Below, piece after piece: positions 1 to 14,443 of a stretch of DNA of 64,000 bases. Under the pieces are notes generated by a model, which did not search any database, had not been told where the DNA came from, and saw only the letters and a program-made list of their open reading frames with translations. The stretch is from Adiantum capillus-veneris (lineage: Eukaryota > Streptophyta > Polypodiopsida > Polypodiales > Pteridaceae): contig CM043970.1 in the NCBI GenBank assembly GCA_014529385.2, positions 64,494,996 through 64,558,995 on the forward strand, given 5' to 3'. The first letter of the stretch is position 1; each line of letters opens with the position of its first letter. A program made the translations under genes and the position numbers.

Positions 1-1257
1 ATATATGGTAATGACCACAATCCCCACATCACTCTCACGTACATAGAGTGAATGATCAGCATGAGCTCTCCTAAAACCAATACTGACAAGATACTTGGCA
101 ATCCTGTCATACCATGCTCTAGAGCCCTGCTTCAAACCATACAAAGCTTTGAGAAGTCTGCATACATAATCTGGGTAACCTGGATCGACATAATCAGGTG
201 GCTGATCCATATACACTTCTTCTTGCAACTCGCCATTCAAGAAGGCATTCTTTACATCCATTTGATGCATAATCCATACTCTAGATGCAGCCACTGCTAT
301 GACAGCTCTCACAATCGTCATCTTTGCCACTGGAGCAAAGGTCTCCTCATAGTATATGCCATACGTCTGTGCATAACCCTTTGCGACCAGCCTTTCCTTG
401 TGACGCTCAATGTTACCATCAGCCTTATGCTTGGTTTTGTACACCCATTTACAGCCAATAGCTTTCTTACCACTTGGCAATGGCACCAACTCCCATGTGT
501 CGTTTGCTTCCAATGCAGCCATCTCTTCATTCATTGCATCATCCCAATGCACATTTCCAAATGCATCCTCAAAACATGTGGGCTCCACATCCTGTATCAC
601 CTTAGCCATGTAGGCTTGGTGATGCGCTAGATACCCATCATAAGTCAATTTCTGAACTGGATTTTTGACTCTGTTAGATCTGCGCGGTCCTGAGTCACTC
701 CTTTGCCCTCTAGCATCTTCTTGTACTTTCCTTACACCTGGTGTCCTGACAGCGGGAATTCCAAATTCCTCATCAAGACTTTGTTCAGAACCATCTGAAT
801 CCATGTCTACATGTGAAAAACCTGATGATGCATCAACAATAAAGGGAGGTTCATCAATCTTTTCCTTTCCTTTTCGTGATACATTCCCTGTACCTGATGG
901 TGGAGTAACTTGCGTACGTAGTCCACCATTCCATGGCTTCTCAACAGAGCCACGAGAAGAGGACTCTTGTGGTCCACTCAAAACCTGTGACTATGGCCTC
1001 ACATTTTTTACAACCACATCATCTTTTACATCAGCCCCAATATTGCCATGTGCATTACTGTACCAGCTGCTCATCTCATCAAAGACTACATCTCTGCTCA
1101 CTCGTAATTCTCATGTAGTAGGATTGTAGCACCTATACCCCTTTTGTTCAAGGGAATATCCCACAAGAATACATTTCTCTCCTTTAGGATCCAATTTCCT
1201 ACGCAACTCATCTGGTACATGCACGTAAGCTATGCATCCAAACACTTTCAAGTGTGC
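1..1257 (-). pseudogene. copia pol, integrase C-terminal part and reverse transcriptase N-terminal half (decayed)
   Basis: Continuation of the copia polyprotein below the integrase core, read on the minus strand. Seen: a GKK-type integrase C-terminal region (FGCIAYVHVPDELRRK, then CILVGYS) near 1140-1250, an acidic linker at about 660-1000, then RT with WELVPLPSGKKAIGCKWVYK (near 420-510) and MDVKNAFLNGEL (near 230-270) and LLKALYGLKQG (near 130-160). In-frame stops interrupt it (just after the TDTKPD residues, in the PTT/ELR stretch, and before SQVLSG). The catalytic YVDD part and RNase H lie beyond the left edge. RT would copy element RNA into cDNA; this copy cannot do so. Confidence 0.9.
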
Positions 1258-1987
1258 CTAATCAGGCTTTGTATCTGTAAACTTTTCCTCAGGTGTTACA
1301 TCATGCACCGTAGCTGTAGGTGTCCTGTTCATAATGTAAACAGCTGTATTTACAGCTTCAGCCCAAAAATGATGAGGCATGTTCTTCTCATTCATCAATG
1401 CACGTGCAACCTCTGCAATGTGCCTGTTTTTCCTTTCTGCGACTCCATTCTGCTGTGGAGTAGATCTGCATGTAAACTGCCTGCGTATACCATGCATTCG
1501 CAGAAAATCTGAAAAATCATTGGAGAAGTACTCTCCCCCTCCATCTGACCTCAATGTCTTGATTTGCATATCTGTCTCCTTCTCAATCATGACTTTGAAG
1601 TCTTGAAAGTGACCAAACACTTCACTTTTGTTACTCATGAAGTAGACCCATACTTTCCTTGTATGGTCATCAATGAAAGAGACATAATACCTGCAACCAT
1701 GTATACTTGCAGTATCGGTTGGACCCCAAACATCTGTGTGCACCACCTCAAGTGGCTTTTTACATACATTGCGCTCATGTGGAAATGAGCCCGTTGACTG
1801 TTTTCCAAACTGGCATGCTGCACACACTTTATGCATACCATCCACCTTGAATTTGGGAAAACCTTTTACAATCTATTTTGATTGCATGCTGCGTAATCTC
1901 TGCTCATTGACATGGCCAATGCGTTTGTGCCAAATTTCAACATCAGCCACAACACCTGTGCCCTGTGCAAATAATGCAGCTTTTACC
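1258..1987 (-). pseudogene. copia integrase (GAG-pre-integrase plus catalytic core)
   Basis: Integrase inserts retrotransposon cDNA into the genome. On the minus strand the GAG-pre-integrase region (IWHKRIGHVNEQRL) is followed by an in-frame TAG near 1874, then the zinc-binding C..C of VCAACQFGKQ and the catalytic core: D in VVHTDVWGP, D in LRSDGGGEY and E in QQNGVAERKNRH. The DDE spacing is normal for copia. The TAG upstream and others downstream mean this copy is not autonomous. It lies in the gag-protease-integrase-RT order that defines Ty1/copia rather than gypsy. Confidence 0.92.
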
Positions 1988-3364
1988 TCAGGCATAAACA
2001 TTCAGCGTAAACATTCTGCCCACACATTTGCCCTCTGTGATCAGCTTACAGCCATTCTGGAAATCTTCTACATAACAGCCATTTGGGTTGAAGCGAACCT
2101 GCAAACCCTGCTCAATCATTTGTCCAACAGAAACAAGATTCTTTGTAATGTTTGGGACATGAAGTACATCTGCTAAGTACTTTGATTTCCCACTCTTCGT
2201 ATTTAGAGGTATGTCCCCTACATGAGCAATGGGGTGAGCTGTGTCATCTCCTGTCTGCACATAGCCTGACACATTTGGTTTGGGCATATCTCTAAACCAC
2301 TCTCCACGAGACGTCATGTGATTAGAGGCACCTGAATCCACATACCAAACATCATCTTGGGTGGAGTTCTCTGCCGTCATTGTATTCATTACATCCTGCA
2401 TAACAAACATGCACTCGTTTTTGTTGTCATCTGCATCTCTGCTAGTAGATGCATAGTTGCCCTGTTCTCTCTTTCCACTTGATTTTCCCTTTGGACAGTC
2501 ACGTGACATGTGACCTCTTTCACCACAAGTCCAACATTCTCTGCTATCTGCAATATGTTGTTGCCTGCTTGATCCTGCACCACGACCTCTTTGACCCCCC
2601 CTACCTTGGAACTGGTTTTCCCTGCCACCTGTATTGTTTTGATTTGATTGACCTTCTTGAAATTGGCCCCTGCAACCCCTTGGGCCTCGACCACGACCTC
2701 TACCTCTACCTCTGTTGGAGTTAGAATAGAAGGCCTGTTCAGAATTATTTCTGCCATGAGAAGAAGATGTGTCAAGGTTCTTCTCCTCAAGAATAAGCAT
2801 AGAAATCAAATCTTGGAACACGGGGATGTCGTCTCTTGTATTCATGGAAGACCTGAAATGTACATACTCATCTCCTAGACCATCCAAGCATGCACGGACA
2901 ATGTCATCGTCTTCCACTGAGACTTTAATAGATCCAAGAGCCTCAATGATACTCTTGATCTTCAAGGCATAATCATTGATTGAGAGGTTGTTCCTCTCAA
3001 CCTGATTTAGCTCCGACTTTAGTTGAAGCTTCCTGGCCTTGGTGTTCACCTCGAACACTCTGCCTAAGTTTTTCCATGCAATTGCGGGGGTTTCAGCGTC
3101 CTGTAGATAGCCCATCATGCCATCTGTGATGCTCATAGAAAGCCAATACATCACTTTTCTCTGGCCTTGTTGCCAATCCCTCAAAGATTTTCTTTGTTCT
3201 GCTGTAGCATTTTCCTCGGGAATCTCTGGTTCCTTTTCATTGTCTCCTTCTACATAGTCCCAATAACCTTTTCCTTTTAGGAAATTAGTTATTCTGAACT
3301 TCCATGCAGGGTAGTTATTTTTCTCAAGCTTCTCTGTAACAATTTGACTGAAACTGTCAGACAT
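1988..3364 (-). CDS. copia Gag-protease (UBN2-type gag, CCHC knuckle, aspartic protease)
   Basis: Structural polyprotein of a copia retrotransposon. I take the start at 3364 (protein MSDSFSQIV), although the frame is open to 3400. Domains in order: gag capsid-like region (PAWKFRITNFL, then RKLQLKSELNQ typical of UBN2 gag), an RG-rich linker that would bind nucleic acid, a CCHC zinc knuckle CWTCGERGHMSRDC near residue 290, and the aspartic protease site WYVDSGASNHMT near residue 350. The frame is intact for about 460 codons and ends at a stop just before the pre-integrase region. This is the best preserved part of the element. Confidence 0.93.
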   Translation of the reverse strand: MSDSFSQIVTEKLEKNNYPAWKFRITNFLKGKGYWDYVEGDNEKEPEIPEENATAEQRKSLRDWQQGQRKVMYWLSMSITDGMMGYLQDAETPAIAWKNLGRVFEVNTKARKLQLKSELNQVERNNLSINDYALKIKSIIEALGSIKVSVEDDDIVRACLDGLGDEYVHFRSSMNTRDDIPVFQDLISMLILEEKNLDTSSSHGRNNSEQAFYSNSNRGRGRGRGRGPRGCRGQFQEGQSNQNNTGGRENQFQGRGGQRGRGAGSSRQQHIADSRECWTCGERGHMSRDCPKGKSSGKREQGNYASTSRDADDNKNECMFVMQDVMNTMTAENSTQDDVWYVDSGASNHMTSRGEWFRDMPKPNVSGYVQTGDDTAHPIAHVGDIPLNTKSGKSKYLADVLHVPNITKNLVSVGQMIEQGLQVRFNPNGCYVEDFQNGCKLITEGKCVGRMFTLNVYA

Positions 3365-3603
3365 CTTGAAGCACGAAGACAAAATAGCTGCAATCTGCAA
3401 AAACCTCCAAATCTGCTGAACCTGCTATCGTGGTACATGTAACGCTCTCTACACTTAACAAGTGTCCACAATCAAGCGTACATACAACCACTATACTTGT
3501 ACAATAAATCTTTGTGTACTGCACTTTGGAGACCTGTTCAGAAACTTGTGCACGAAGGGATTGTGATGCTCTTGCTCTCTTAGCCTCTCTTGCCTGCACC
3601 AGA

Positions 3604-3614
3604 CTCTGATACCA
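3604..3614 (-). promoter_or_regulatory. copia primer binding site (initiator tRNA-Met type)
   Basis: On the minus strand this reads TGGTATCAGAG, the usual plant retrotransposon primer binding site complementary to the 3' end of initiator tRNA-Met. It sits about 240 bases upstream of the gag start and directly abuts an LTR end (CTTTACA), so it fixes the 5' end of the internal region. Confidence 0.85.
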
Positions 3615-3812
3615 TGTAAAGAATGAGGATGCAAGAGAGCTACACAAGACAAGAACAAAGCACACAGAGATGGAAAGCTTCTTCTTCTTCTCACAGAAAA
3701 GAGTATACAAAATGACTAAGTGCTAAAGCTGAAAAGTAGCACATATGTACATGCGGTTACTAAGTGTGAACATGCTAGAAGTGTACTAGGTTGGCACTAT
3801 AAGTGTAGTCCA
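3615..3812 (-). repeat. copia 5' LTR (outer end tentative)
   Basis: The inner LTR end is fixed by the adjoining primer binding site; on the minus strand the LTR ends in CTTTACA. The outer end cannot be proven because the partner LTR is outside the window. A TGGACTAC start at 3812 would give an LTR of about 198 bp, a normal size for small copia LTRs. A pyrimidine-rich stretch and a TATA-like TTGTATACTC near 3700 fit an LTR promoter. Confidence 0.5.
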
Positions 3813-5400
<1,588 letters not shown>

Positions 5401-5411
5401 AGTGTACGTAT

Positions 5412-5960
5412 TGATAGCCGTTTTTCGGCTCTCCATAATTGCCATAGTAAGTTACTCCACCCTACCAAATTCACCCAAACGCTATGGCTATCCCTACCAT
5501 TTCACTGTACATAGGCGTGTGTGAGTTAGGGGGCTTTTCCCATATCTTCTTAAAAACCCTCAGCTAGCTAGTCATTGTGCTAGTTGAGCCAAAAAAATAA
5601 AAAAATAAAAAAATAAAAGTATATTATGTCCTCTTTGAGTGTAAATATTTCATTGTATATATGGCCTAAATATAGGGATTTTTTATAATTATTTTGGTAT
5701 TTTATTTAAATATTTCTACTTAGGTGTGTGTTTTATTAAACCTATGTACACCTTCTTTCATCCTCTTACACCATAATTATATTTTTTGCCAATATGTACA
5801 TACTCTAACCTCATATTTTTCCTTTATACAAATCACTCCCACATTTTCACCCTCACCCTCGTGAAAACAAAAAATTGATTTCTACTCATTGGTTACGTTT
5901 ATTATATTATTTACTTGCATACCTTTTCCTCTTTCACCCAAAATAATTCAAGGAGGGACC
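5412..5960 (+). repeat. Old partial LTR of the T1 (Tat gypsy) family, copy A
   Basis: Starts TGATAGCC and matches, in reverse complement, the LTRs at 35574-36178 and 62323-62960. Shared blocks include the CTATGGCTATCCCTACCATT segment, TAGGCGTGTGTGAG, CTAGTTGAGCC, GTGTAAATATTTCAT and TTTAAATATTTCTAC. Similarity fades after about 5960, so it is truncated or strongly diverged. No primer site or polypurine tract is visible beside it. Confidence 0.7.
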
Positions 5961-7658
5961 ATATCATATGATTCCAATATCTTTCCATATCCATAACTCC
6001 TCCATATTTTTATTATTATTTTTACTCATTATTCTAACACCATGTGCTCATTGAGCTAAAGTCCATGAATAGTCCATACACTAGTCCCACCATGTATATA
6101 TTTCTTTATTCTCCAATAATCCTCCTCCATGCTTGGGTCAAGGGCAACTTGGATGCTTTGTATTATAATATGACAAAGGAGGGGCTCACTCTTGGATGCA
6201 TTGTACAAATTCAACAAAGGAGGGGGCCACTAAAAGACTTTTGCAGGCATAAAAAACAGGCTTTTTGGTGAGAATTTTGGCACCTATCTCCACTCCAAAT
6301 TTGGAGCAGTGGTCAAAAGAGAAAATGTAGCCCACTCTCTGAATAATCACCTCAACTTTTTTCATGATTTTTGGAGCTACCAGCGGTGAGCTATGATTTT
6401 TTGAGTGTACCCCAGTCTGCCCACTTTTCTCACAAGTAGCTTTTAGTCTTCTCTCACCCTTCCACACACCTACTCACTCTTACACATCCCTCCCTCTCCT
6501 TCCCTCACTCAAACCTGCAATTTCCATGGCTTCTCCCACCCTCTTCACCATTACCCTTCTCTCTCATCCCTATAGTTCTTTAATGAACCTCTACATACAT
6601 ACACCCTCTCCATGTCTCTCTCTATTGCTTCTATGTTACAATTTCATTTACCTCTCCTAAAAATATCTAAAATTCAACATCTTAACCATGATAACTTCTG
6701 CAAATTGAGGATTTTTCATCAACAAATCCTCTTTTCATCGTGGTGGTCAACCGTGGCGGCGGCGTAAAGAAGCGAAGAAGAAGAAGAAGACTAGCGGTCA
6801 TTTTTTCCACAATCTACACAAGGGTGAGTTCAAGCTTCTTCAAAGCTTCACCATCTCAATGATTCTCTTTTAATTCACCCCTCTTCCTTCATCAAATCAA
6901 CTCATCCTACCCATTGTAAATGTATCACTAACAATTCTAGTGATTATTACCACTAACAACTAACTTCTCTTGTAAAAATGCACCCACACTATCAACATAT
7001 GAAGTAGGCAACCGCACAAGTAAACCAAATTCACTCACTCCCATGGAAGTTTCTCTCCTTTCACCACATCAATAATTCTCTTACTTGAGCCCACATCCAT
7101 GTGACTCAAGAGAAAAGAGAGACCCCATTCTCATTTGAAATTCATAAAAATTCATAATCCTTGATCTTTCCTAATAAAATTGATTAGGCTTAATCCTAAT
7201 CAAGGCTTCTAAAACCTATAAATAGAACCCATTCCTCCTTGTAAAAGACATCACTATACCATTGCACACTAGATTGAGCATACCACACGCCAATTCTATC
7301 TTGGTTGTAAAGAGAGAGAGTAAGCTTTCTATACACCATCACCTTGGTGCATAGAAAAGCTTGAGCTAGTTTGAGTGAGTGCGAGTAGAAGATATTCTTC
7401 CTACCATTGTTGTATCTACCCCAACATCAATGAATTGGTAGTTTTGGGTGCAATTCATGTCCAAAGGCTCACGCTTCTCCTCCAATTTGGCTTGGCAAAC
7501 TCATTCAGCTTCATAAGGTGACTTGTTTCATTGAAGGTTGACATACATCTGCCAAAGCTCCTAGAGTAGTTGCTTGTACATGTACCTTGGCATGAAGTAT
7601 AGTGGGTACATGCTTTAACCATTTATAAGTCAAGGAAGGTACCAATCCAAATATACAG
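5961..7658. other. Unassigned AT-rich DNA with one TATA-like signal and one hairpin
   Basis: No gene recognised. CCTATAAATAGAACC near 7215 looks like a TATA box. About 100 bases later an imperfect hairpin with arms AAGCTTTCTATACACCA (7322-7338) and TGGTGCATAGAAAAGCTT (7345-7362) follows. The combination resembles the promoter and leader of an LTR, but I found no primer site or partner LTR. Confidence 0.4.
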
Positions 7659-8084
7659 GTAACATTAGGAGAAATATGGACTTTGCATGGGCCTTGTAAG
7701 GAATCCTAATTTTTAGGGATTAAGGCTAATGTTGTGTAGGGTTAAGGGGACAAGGGCATTCAAGAAGTTAGTTTTGAGTAGACTTTTCTAGCCTTTTTTT
7801 TAGACACATGTAGGATGTGGACCTAAGAGGTCACTTTCTCTCTCTAGCTTTTGGAAAGTGAAGGGAGTAAAGGGGTGTGGCCACATCAGCACAAACATGG
7901 GTCACTAAGAGCCAAAATTTGACTTTTTTTCAAAAAAAATATTTTTACTTCTTTTTTACTTAAAACTCCCTCCCAACATATATACACATTAAAAAATCAT
8001 TTTTTGACATTTTTTAAAACCTACAAACACTAAAAGTCCACTTTTTCAAAAAAAAACCCCCCCCCCAAAAAAAAACCTTTGTTC

Positions 8085-8310
8085 TCTCCTCCTCCTTCCT
8101 CCTCTCTCCCTCTCCTCTCCCTCCCTACCCCCTTCTCTCCTCCTCCTCCCCTCTCTCTCCCTCTCCCCCCTCTGTCCCCTTCTCTCCTCCCATGTTCCTC
8201 TCCTCTCCCTTCCTACCCCCTTCTCTCCTCCTTCTCCCCTCTCTCTCCCTCTCCCCCCTTTGCCCCCTTCTCTCCTCCCATGTTCCTCCCTCTCCCTCCC
8301 TCCTCTTTCT
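8085..8310. repeat. Polypyrimidine tandem repeat (two imperfect copies of about 105 bp)
   Basis: An almost pure C/T stretch. A block of CTCTCC, CCCCC and CTTCTCTCC motifs ending in CCCATGTTCCTC occurs twice, ending near 8200 and near 8288. It is preceded at 8046-8080 by poly-A, poly-C and poly-A runs. Open frames here are low-complexity only. Confidence 0.75.
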
Positions 8311-10110
8311 TTTCATTCTTTGCTTCTTCATGCAATAGCTTCCATGGTGCTCACGGACATCACAAATCGTATGCCTCCACCACCATGTACTCCGCACAAC
8401 AAAAGTGTACATATTGCTTGTCCGTGGTGTTTGCACCGAAGGCCGCACGTGAGGGTGAGTAGAGGTCATCCCAAGATCGTCATACTGTCGGTGAGACGAA
8501 TGTGTATGGTTCTTCAATATCTTGGGAGGGGAGAAGTAGGCTTGTTAGGCTATTGCAATTGGTTGTGTATGGGTGCAGGTGCTTCTTTGCATTCGAGGAT
8601 GCACGAATGTCAAACTCTTCAGCTCAAAACAGTGGCATTACAAGAAACAGTGGGTGCAGGTTAGAGAGGTCAAGTGTCACCACTTTTCCTCTAAAACAAC
8701 CTTCTTTGTTACATCTTGCAGGTAGGTGCTTCAAATCCATCCTTATTAGAGGTGGGTAATCTCATCCTAATGCAAGAATGGCTCAAGGAACTAGCATAAC
8801 ACGAAGCTTTTACGGTGGCACAAAGCTCTCCTCAAGCAATGTGGCTCTCACTACACCAAAAATCACTATGCTAACATGGAGAGATCCCTAGTAGGACAAT
8901 AGAACAACTTTTCATCAGCAACACACCCTTTCCTAACATGAGGGCACCCCCATCAGAGATATTTTTATATGATAGGTCACCCCATGAGCATACCATGTCA
9001 TGGAATGGATGTAAGAACTATGATTGCACTACCCCTTGGAAGTTGTTCATGAATGTATGTTTATCAAAGTTAATGAGAAGAAGTTTGGACTTTTTTGTTT
9101 GTTGATGTGTAGGAGCACTCTTGGTCTACCATATTTTAGATTGTTTGATAAGTTAAATAAGATTTTTAGTCATTTAAAGTGTCATTTTTTTTTTGGTAAG
9201 ATTGTACATGAGAAGACATGATAAAGTACAAGAGATCTTGACAGAATAAACCTCGATGAGATTCCCACCATGCACTTGTGACACCATACCTCTCCTTGAA
9301 CCCTTTGACCTCTATCGTTGTGGGGAGTCCAATGGGGGGCTATTTTCAAATTTTTAGCATAACTTTTTTTTGAAGGAAATTTTGGTTATTCTAAAGTTTA
9401 TACACAGTCTAGGAGTTCATTCTGATTGTTTTTCTTCAGTTTCAAATTTTGACCGAGTACACTCCTTGGAAGGCACTTTTGAAGGTGTTAGGGCGAGATT
9501 TTGGGAAAGTTTTGTATGTAGGAAATGCAGTCCTTAACATAATAAAAGACAATGGTTCTTTGAGTATTTTCAGATTCCATGGTTTTAATGCTTGTTGGAG
9601 CCCATAGATTAAGAAAAAAGTAAAAAATGTATGTTTTACATCATTTTTAAATAAATTGTCAACTTGCACGTTGATTTTTGGAGAATGCGAGCAAGATATG
9701 ATTTTCTCTCATCACATGATGGTCGAAGAACGCGATGAGATTAACAAATTCATGTGAGACAAGCCCAGACAGATTCGGAGCCGATTGAAATCTAGAAGCT
9801 GTTGAAAACAACCGAAAAGTTCAACACTTTAATTTTAAAAAAAAAAAAAAAAACTAACACTTGAATCATGGCCATGCATAAAAAATATGCTCACACGGTG
9901 AAGGAGGTGCTTCAAAGCTATGGAAATCAGTATAAAATGCAAGCAATAGCGTTGGAGGCTATTCAAGAAGTTGTAGAGGCTCACATCATTTCAGATGACT
10001 TTGCAATGACAAAATGATTAAGAGTTGTGTCTAATGTCTCCATAGTGATTTGGCTTTTCGGTTTATCCATGTGTTTTAAGTTAAGTGGTTTTGGCCATGA
10101 AGAGTTAAAT
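8311..10110. other. Unassigned DNA, no gene seen
   Basis: Unique-looking sequence without a coding frame that resembles a known family. Short open frames of 60-134 codons occur, but they show no motif, no repeat partner in the window and no splice pattern. Confidence 0.6.
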
Positions 10111-10114
10111 TTAA

Positions 10115-10870
10115 ATCAAATATTAACATTTTTGCCATCCTAAGGGGCAAACAAAGCTAGAAAATGCAAAAAAAACGGTGGCCACAAGGGCGCGCAGATG
10201 GCCCATCCAGCAGTTTTGGATGGCTAGATGAAACCAGATGTTTATGTAGCATGAGACTAGATTTTTATATTGTCCAATGTGATTTGGCCTTTTGGTGCAG
10301 GGAACTAGTAAGTTGAGTTGAAGGAAGGCATAATGTGCTTGCAAAGCTAAATTTTACATTCATCTCACCTTTTCCAAGGTCCTGGAGTGCAACAATAGCC
10401 TAATTATGCAAAAAAAAGGATGGCCACAAGGGCACACAGATGGCCCATCCAACAGTTTTGGATGGCTCACCTGCGCGCCCTTGTGGCCACCCTTTCTTTT
10501 GCATTATATGGCCTTGTCTGCCCCTTATAATAGCAAGAATGTTAATATTTGATGAAACCAGATGTTTATGCAGCACGAGACTAGATTTTTATACTGTCCA
10601 ATGTGATTTGCCCTTTTGGTGCAGGGAACTAGTAAGTTGAGTTGAAGGAAGGCATAATGTGCTTGAAAAGTTCAATTTTAGGTTCATCTCATCTTTTCCA
10701 GGGTTCTGGAGTGCAGCAATAGCCTAATTATGCAAAAAAAGGGTGGCCACAAGGGCCCACATATGGCCCATCCAGCAGTTTTGGATGGCTCACTACGCGC
10801 CCTTGTGGCCACCCCTTTTTTTGCATTATATGGCCTTGTTTGCACCCCAGGATACCAATTTTTTTTTAGA
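10115..10870. mobile_element. Fold-back (palindromic MITE-like) element, tandemly duplicated
   Basis: The outer arms ATCAAATATTAACATTTTTG (10115) and the inverted AATGTTAATATTTGAT (ends 10553) bound a palindrome. Inside, near-perfect hairpins at 10407-10503 and 10731-10825 have arms built on TGCAAAAAAAGG, GGTGGCCACAAGGGC and GGATGG, with loops of about 7 bases. A half copy is at 10163-10226. A unit of about 324 bp beginning GATGAAACCAGATGTTTATG repeats in tandem (10227-10550 and from 10551). There is no coding capacity, so any movement would need a transposase from elsewhere. Confidence 0.7.
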
Positions 10871-13135
10871 TTAAGTGAAAGAAAATCTTTATGCAACATG
10901 ACAGTACAAATTCCACTTTTTTTCACTCAAATGTAATTAGAGCTCTCCCCCCCCCCCCCCCCCCTTTCTTTGTGTTCAAAGGTCCGGAGCATTCACTATG
11001 TAAAATTTTCCTATATCACGTGCATTCACTAGAATGGATTAAAAGTACCCCTTATAGGCCTTATCTACACATGTTTCTGCAACTTTACAAGAATATAAAA
11101 TCCCTTCTGTTGAACACATGTGCTATGTTACATATACTTTAGTGAACTCCCATGTCAACGGTCTCACAAATCTTGTGCACTAAACATTAAACACTAGAAA
11201 TCGACCAAATAAGGAGCCAATTTTTACTTCCTTGTGTCCACCTAGTGTTCTTGTGAAACATTGCTAATGATATATATTCAACATCCCCAAATGAGGACAT
11301 CTTGACAAAGTTTATGATCCACTTTAATAAGAATAACCATTAATGATTAAACTGAAATCAAAATATTGCTTGAATTTCTTCAAGGTGGAGTGATTAAGAC
11401 TTGCGACTTGAATCATCATACAGGCAAATCAAAATATCCATAAAAGTAAACAATATTTCTCAGATTTGTATGAAACTTCAGTAATCTAAATTAAATACTC
11501 TCACTCAATGCGACACCACTTAACAAAAAAACATTTTTATATTGCATTTATAGAGGAATCCAGCCTCATGAAAAATAATTACAAATGGAGACAATGTTAT
11601 TGCTGTTAGGCTTATCTTACAAGTATTTGTCTTCCTCATCTATAGATTCATATACACTTGAGTATTTGTGTGTCTATGACACTAGGGAAGATAGTAGTAC
11701 TATATGGATGGCTTCTATGAGAGCTCCTAGAGAGTCCCTATTGGTTCAAGATTCTAAAAAACACCTACTATTCTTATCAAAATCTTTTAACATGGTAGTG
11801 AAAGGTTCCTCAAGGAACAAAAATAGAGTGATTTCCATCTCTGCACATGGTTGCTTGCTCATGTCCTCTTAAAACAAGTTGAATCTGTAAGTAAACAAAA
11901 GATTATGTGAGCACAAAGTTATAAAGTACAAAATGATATCATTCCAATTATCTAATGACAATTATAAGAAGAATAAATTACAAGAAAAATCTTTGACAAC
12001 TCTCCATAGATAACACAACTTACTTACATTGTGAGACTCAAATCACATGCTACACAACTATAGATGGCGCACAAAAGTCATCAACAAAATAGCACCACCC
12101 AGTGTTATGAGGTGTGAAGCCTAAACACTGAAATCCATAAAGAGGTTAATTCTCTCCAGCATGATAAACTTAAAGATGGAGATGATGTTAAGCTCTGAAT
12201 GTAAGCTACAAGGGTAGTTTTCTTACCATTCTATCTTTATGTTGGAGATGAACCCTTGCAATGCCCACGCGATATTCACACCTCCTATTGTTGTGGTATG
12301 CAACTCATGTGAGCTCATACTTTTGCCACCTTCGGGAGTAGAGGTTTCCATGTAGTGTGAGTGAATGAAAGTAGAAGGAGTAGAATCTTGTTTCATGTTG
12401 TAATGGAGATGAAAGAAGGGAGAGGCGCTAGCTTGGTGTGAAACTATGTGGTGGGCAAGGGGAAGAGATGGAGGAGGAGCTTGCTTGGTGCTACAATGGA
12501 GGTGGGAGAAAGATAGCAGAGAGATAATGATGGACTATAGGGGGTGCATGTGGTTGTTGCAGCAATGGAGAGCTTGGAAAAGGGTTTGTAGAGAGAGAAA
12601 AACACTTTTTAGCTATAGAATAGGTTTGGAAAGACTTTGGAGGGTGAAAATGATGTTTTGATTTTTTTTTAAAAAAATCAATTTTTTGGATTTTTTAGTG
12701 CACGTTTTTAACTTTTGAAGGTCAAAAATACTTTTTTGACCATGAAATAGGTTTGGGGACCTTTTAAGGAGGGAAAACTTGAAATTTTAAATTTTTAGTG
12801 TATTTTTAAATCCGGGCCAAAAAGTGGGGGAATAGAGGTCAAAGTGGTCCACCCACCCCCCCCCCCCCCCTCTTTCCCCTAGCCACCTCCCTTACCTTCT
12901 CACTAGGTAAGAGACAATTAAGAGGTGTAAGGCTACCTTGTCCCCCTACTTTTTTGAGGGTATAGAGTGTGTCCACCACCCTCTTCCTATTGGCTGACCT
13001 CTAATTAACCTTAATCCCAAAGGGCCCCTAGAGGGTTCATATTTTTCCTAATGATACCAAAGTGATTAGCTTATGCTTGTTAATCCACCTAAGGATGGAA
13101 GCTCGGGTGTTCTTTGTGAGGCTGTAGTCTGCCAT
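10871..13135. other. Unassigned DNA, no gene seen
   Basis: AT-rich, with a run of C at 10937-10955 and another at 12855-12870. A 95-codon frame at 11585-11872 has no recognisable motif and no supporting splice or promoter pattern. I do not call it a gene. Confidence 0.6.
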
Positions 13136-13219
13136 GACCATCTTCAAGTGCAAATGGAAGAAAGGGGCAGAGTGTGATGCGTGGTGGCACGTGAGCAAGG
13201 CCTAGATAGTAGAAGGCCT

Positions 13220-14443
<1,224 letters not shown>

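Noticed and set aside
52-630. 192-codon plus-strand open frame
   Set aside because: It is the antisense of the copia reverse transcriptase, which reads cleanly on the minus strand; no motif of its own.
8125-8517. Arg/Glu/Gly-rich 130-codon minus frame
   Set aside because: Comes from the polypyrimidine tandem repeat; no support outside it.
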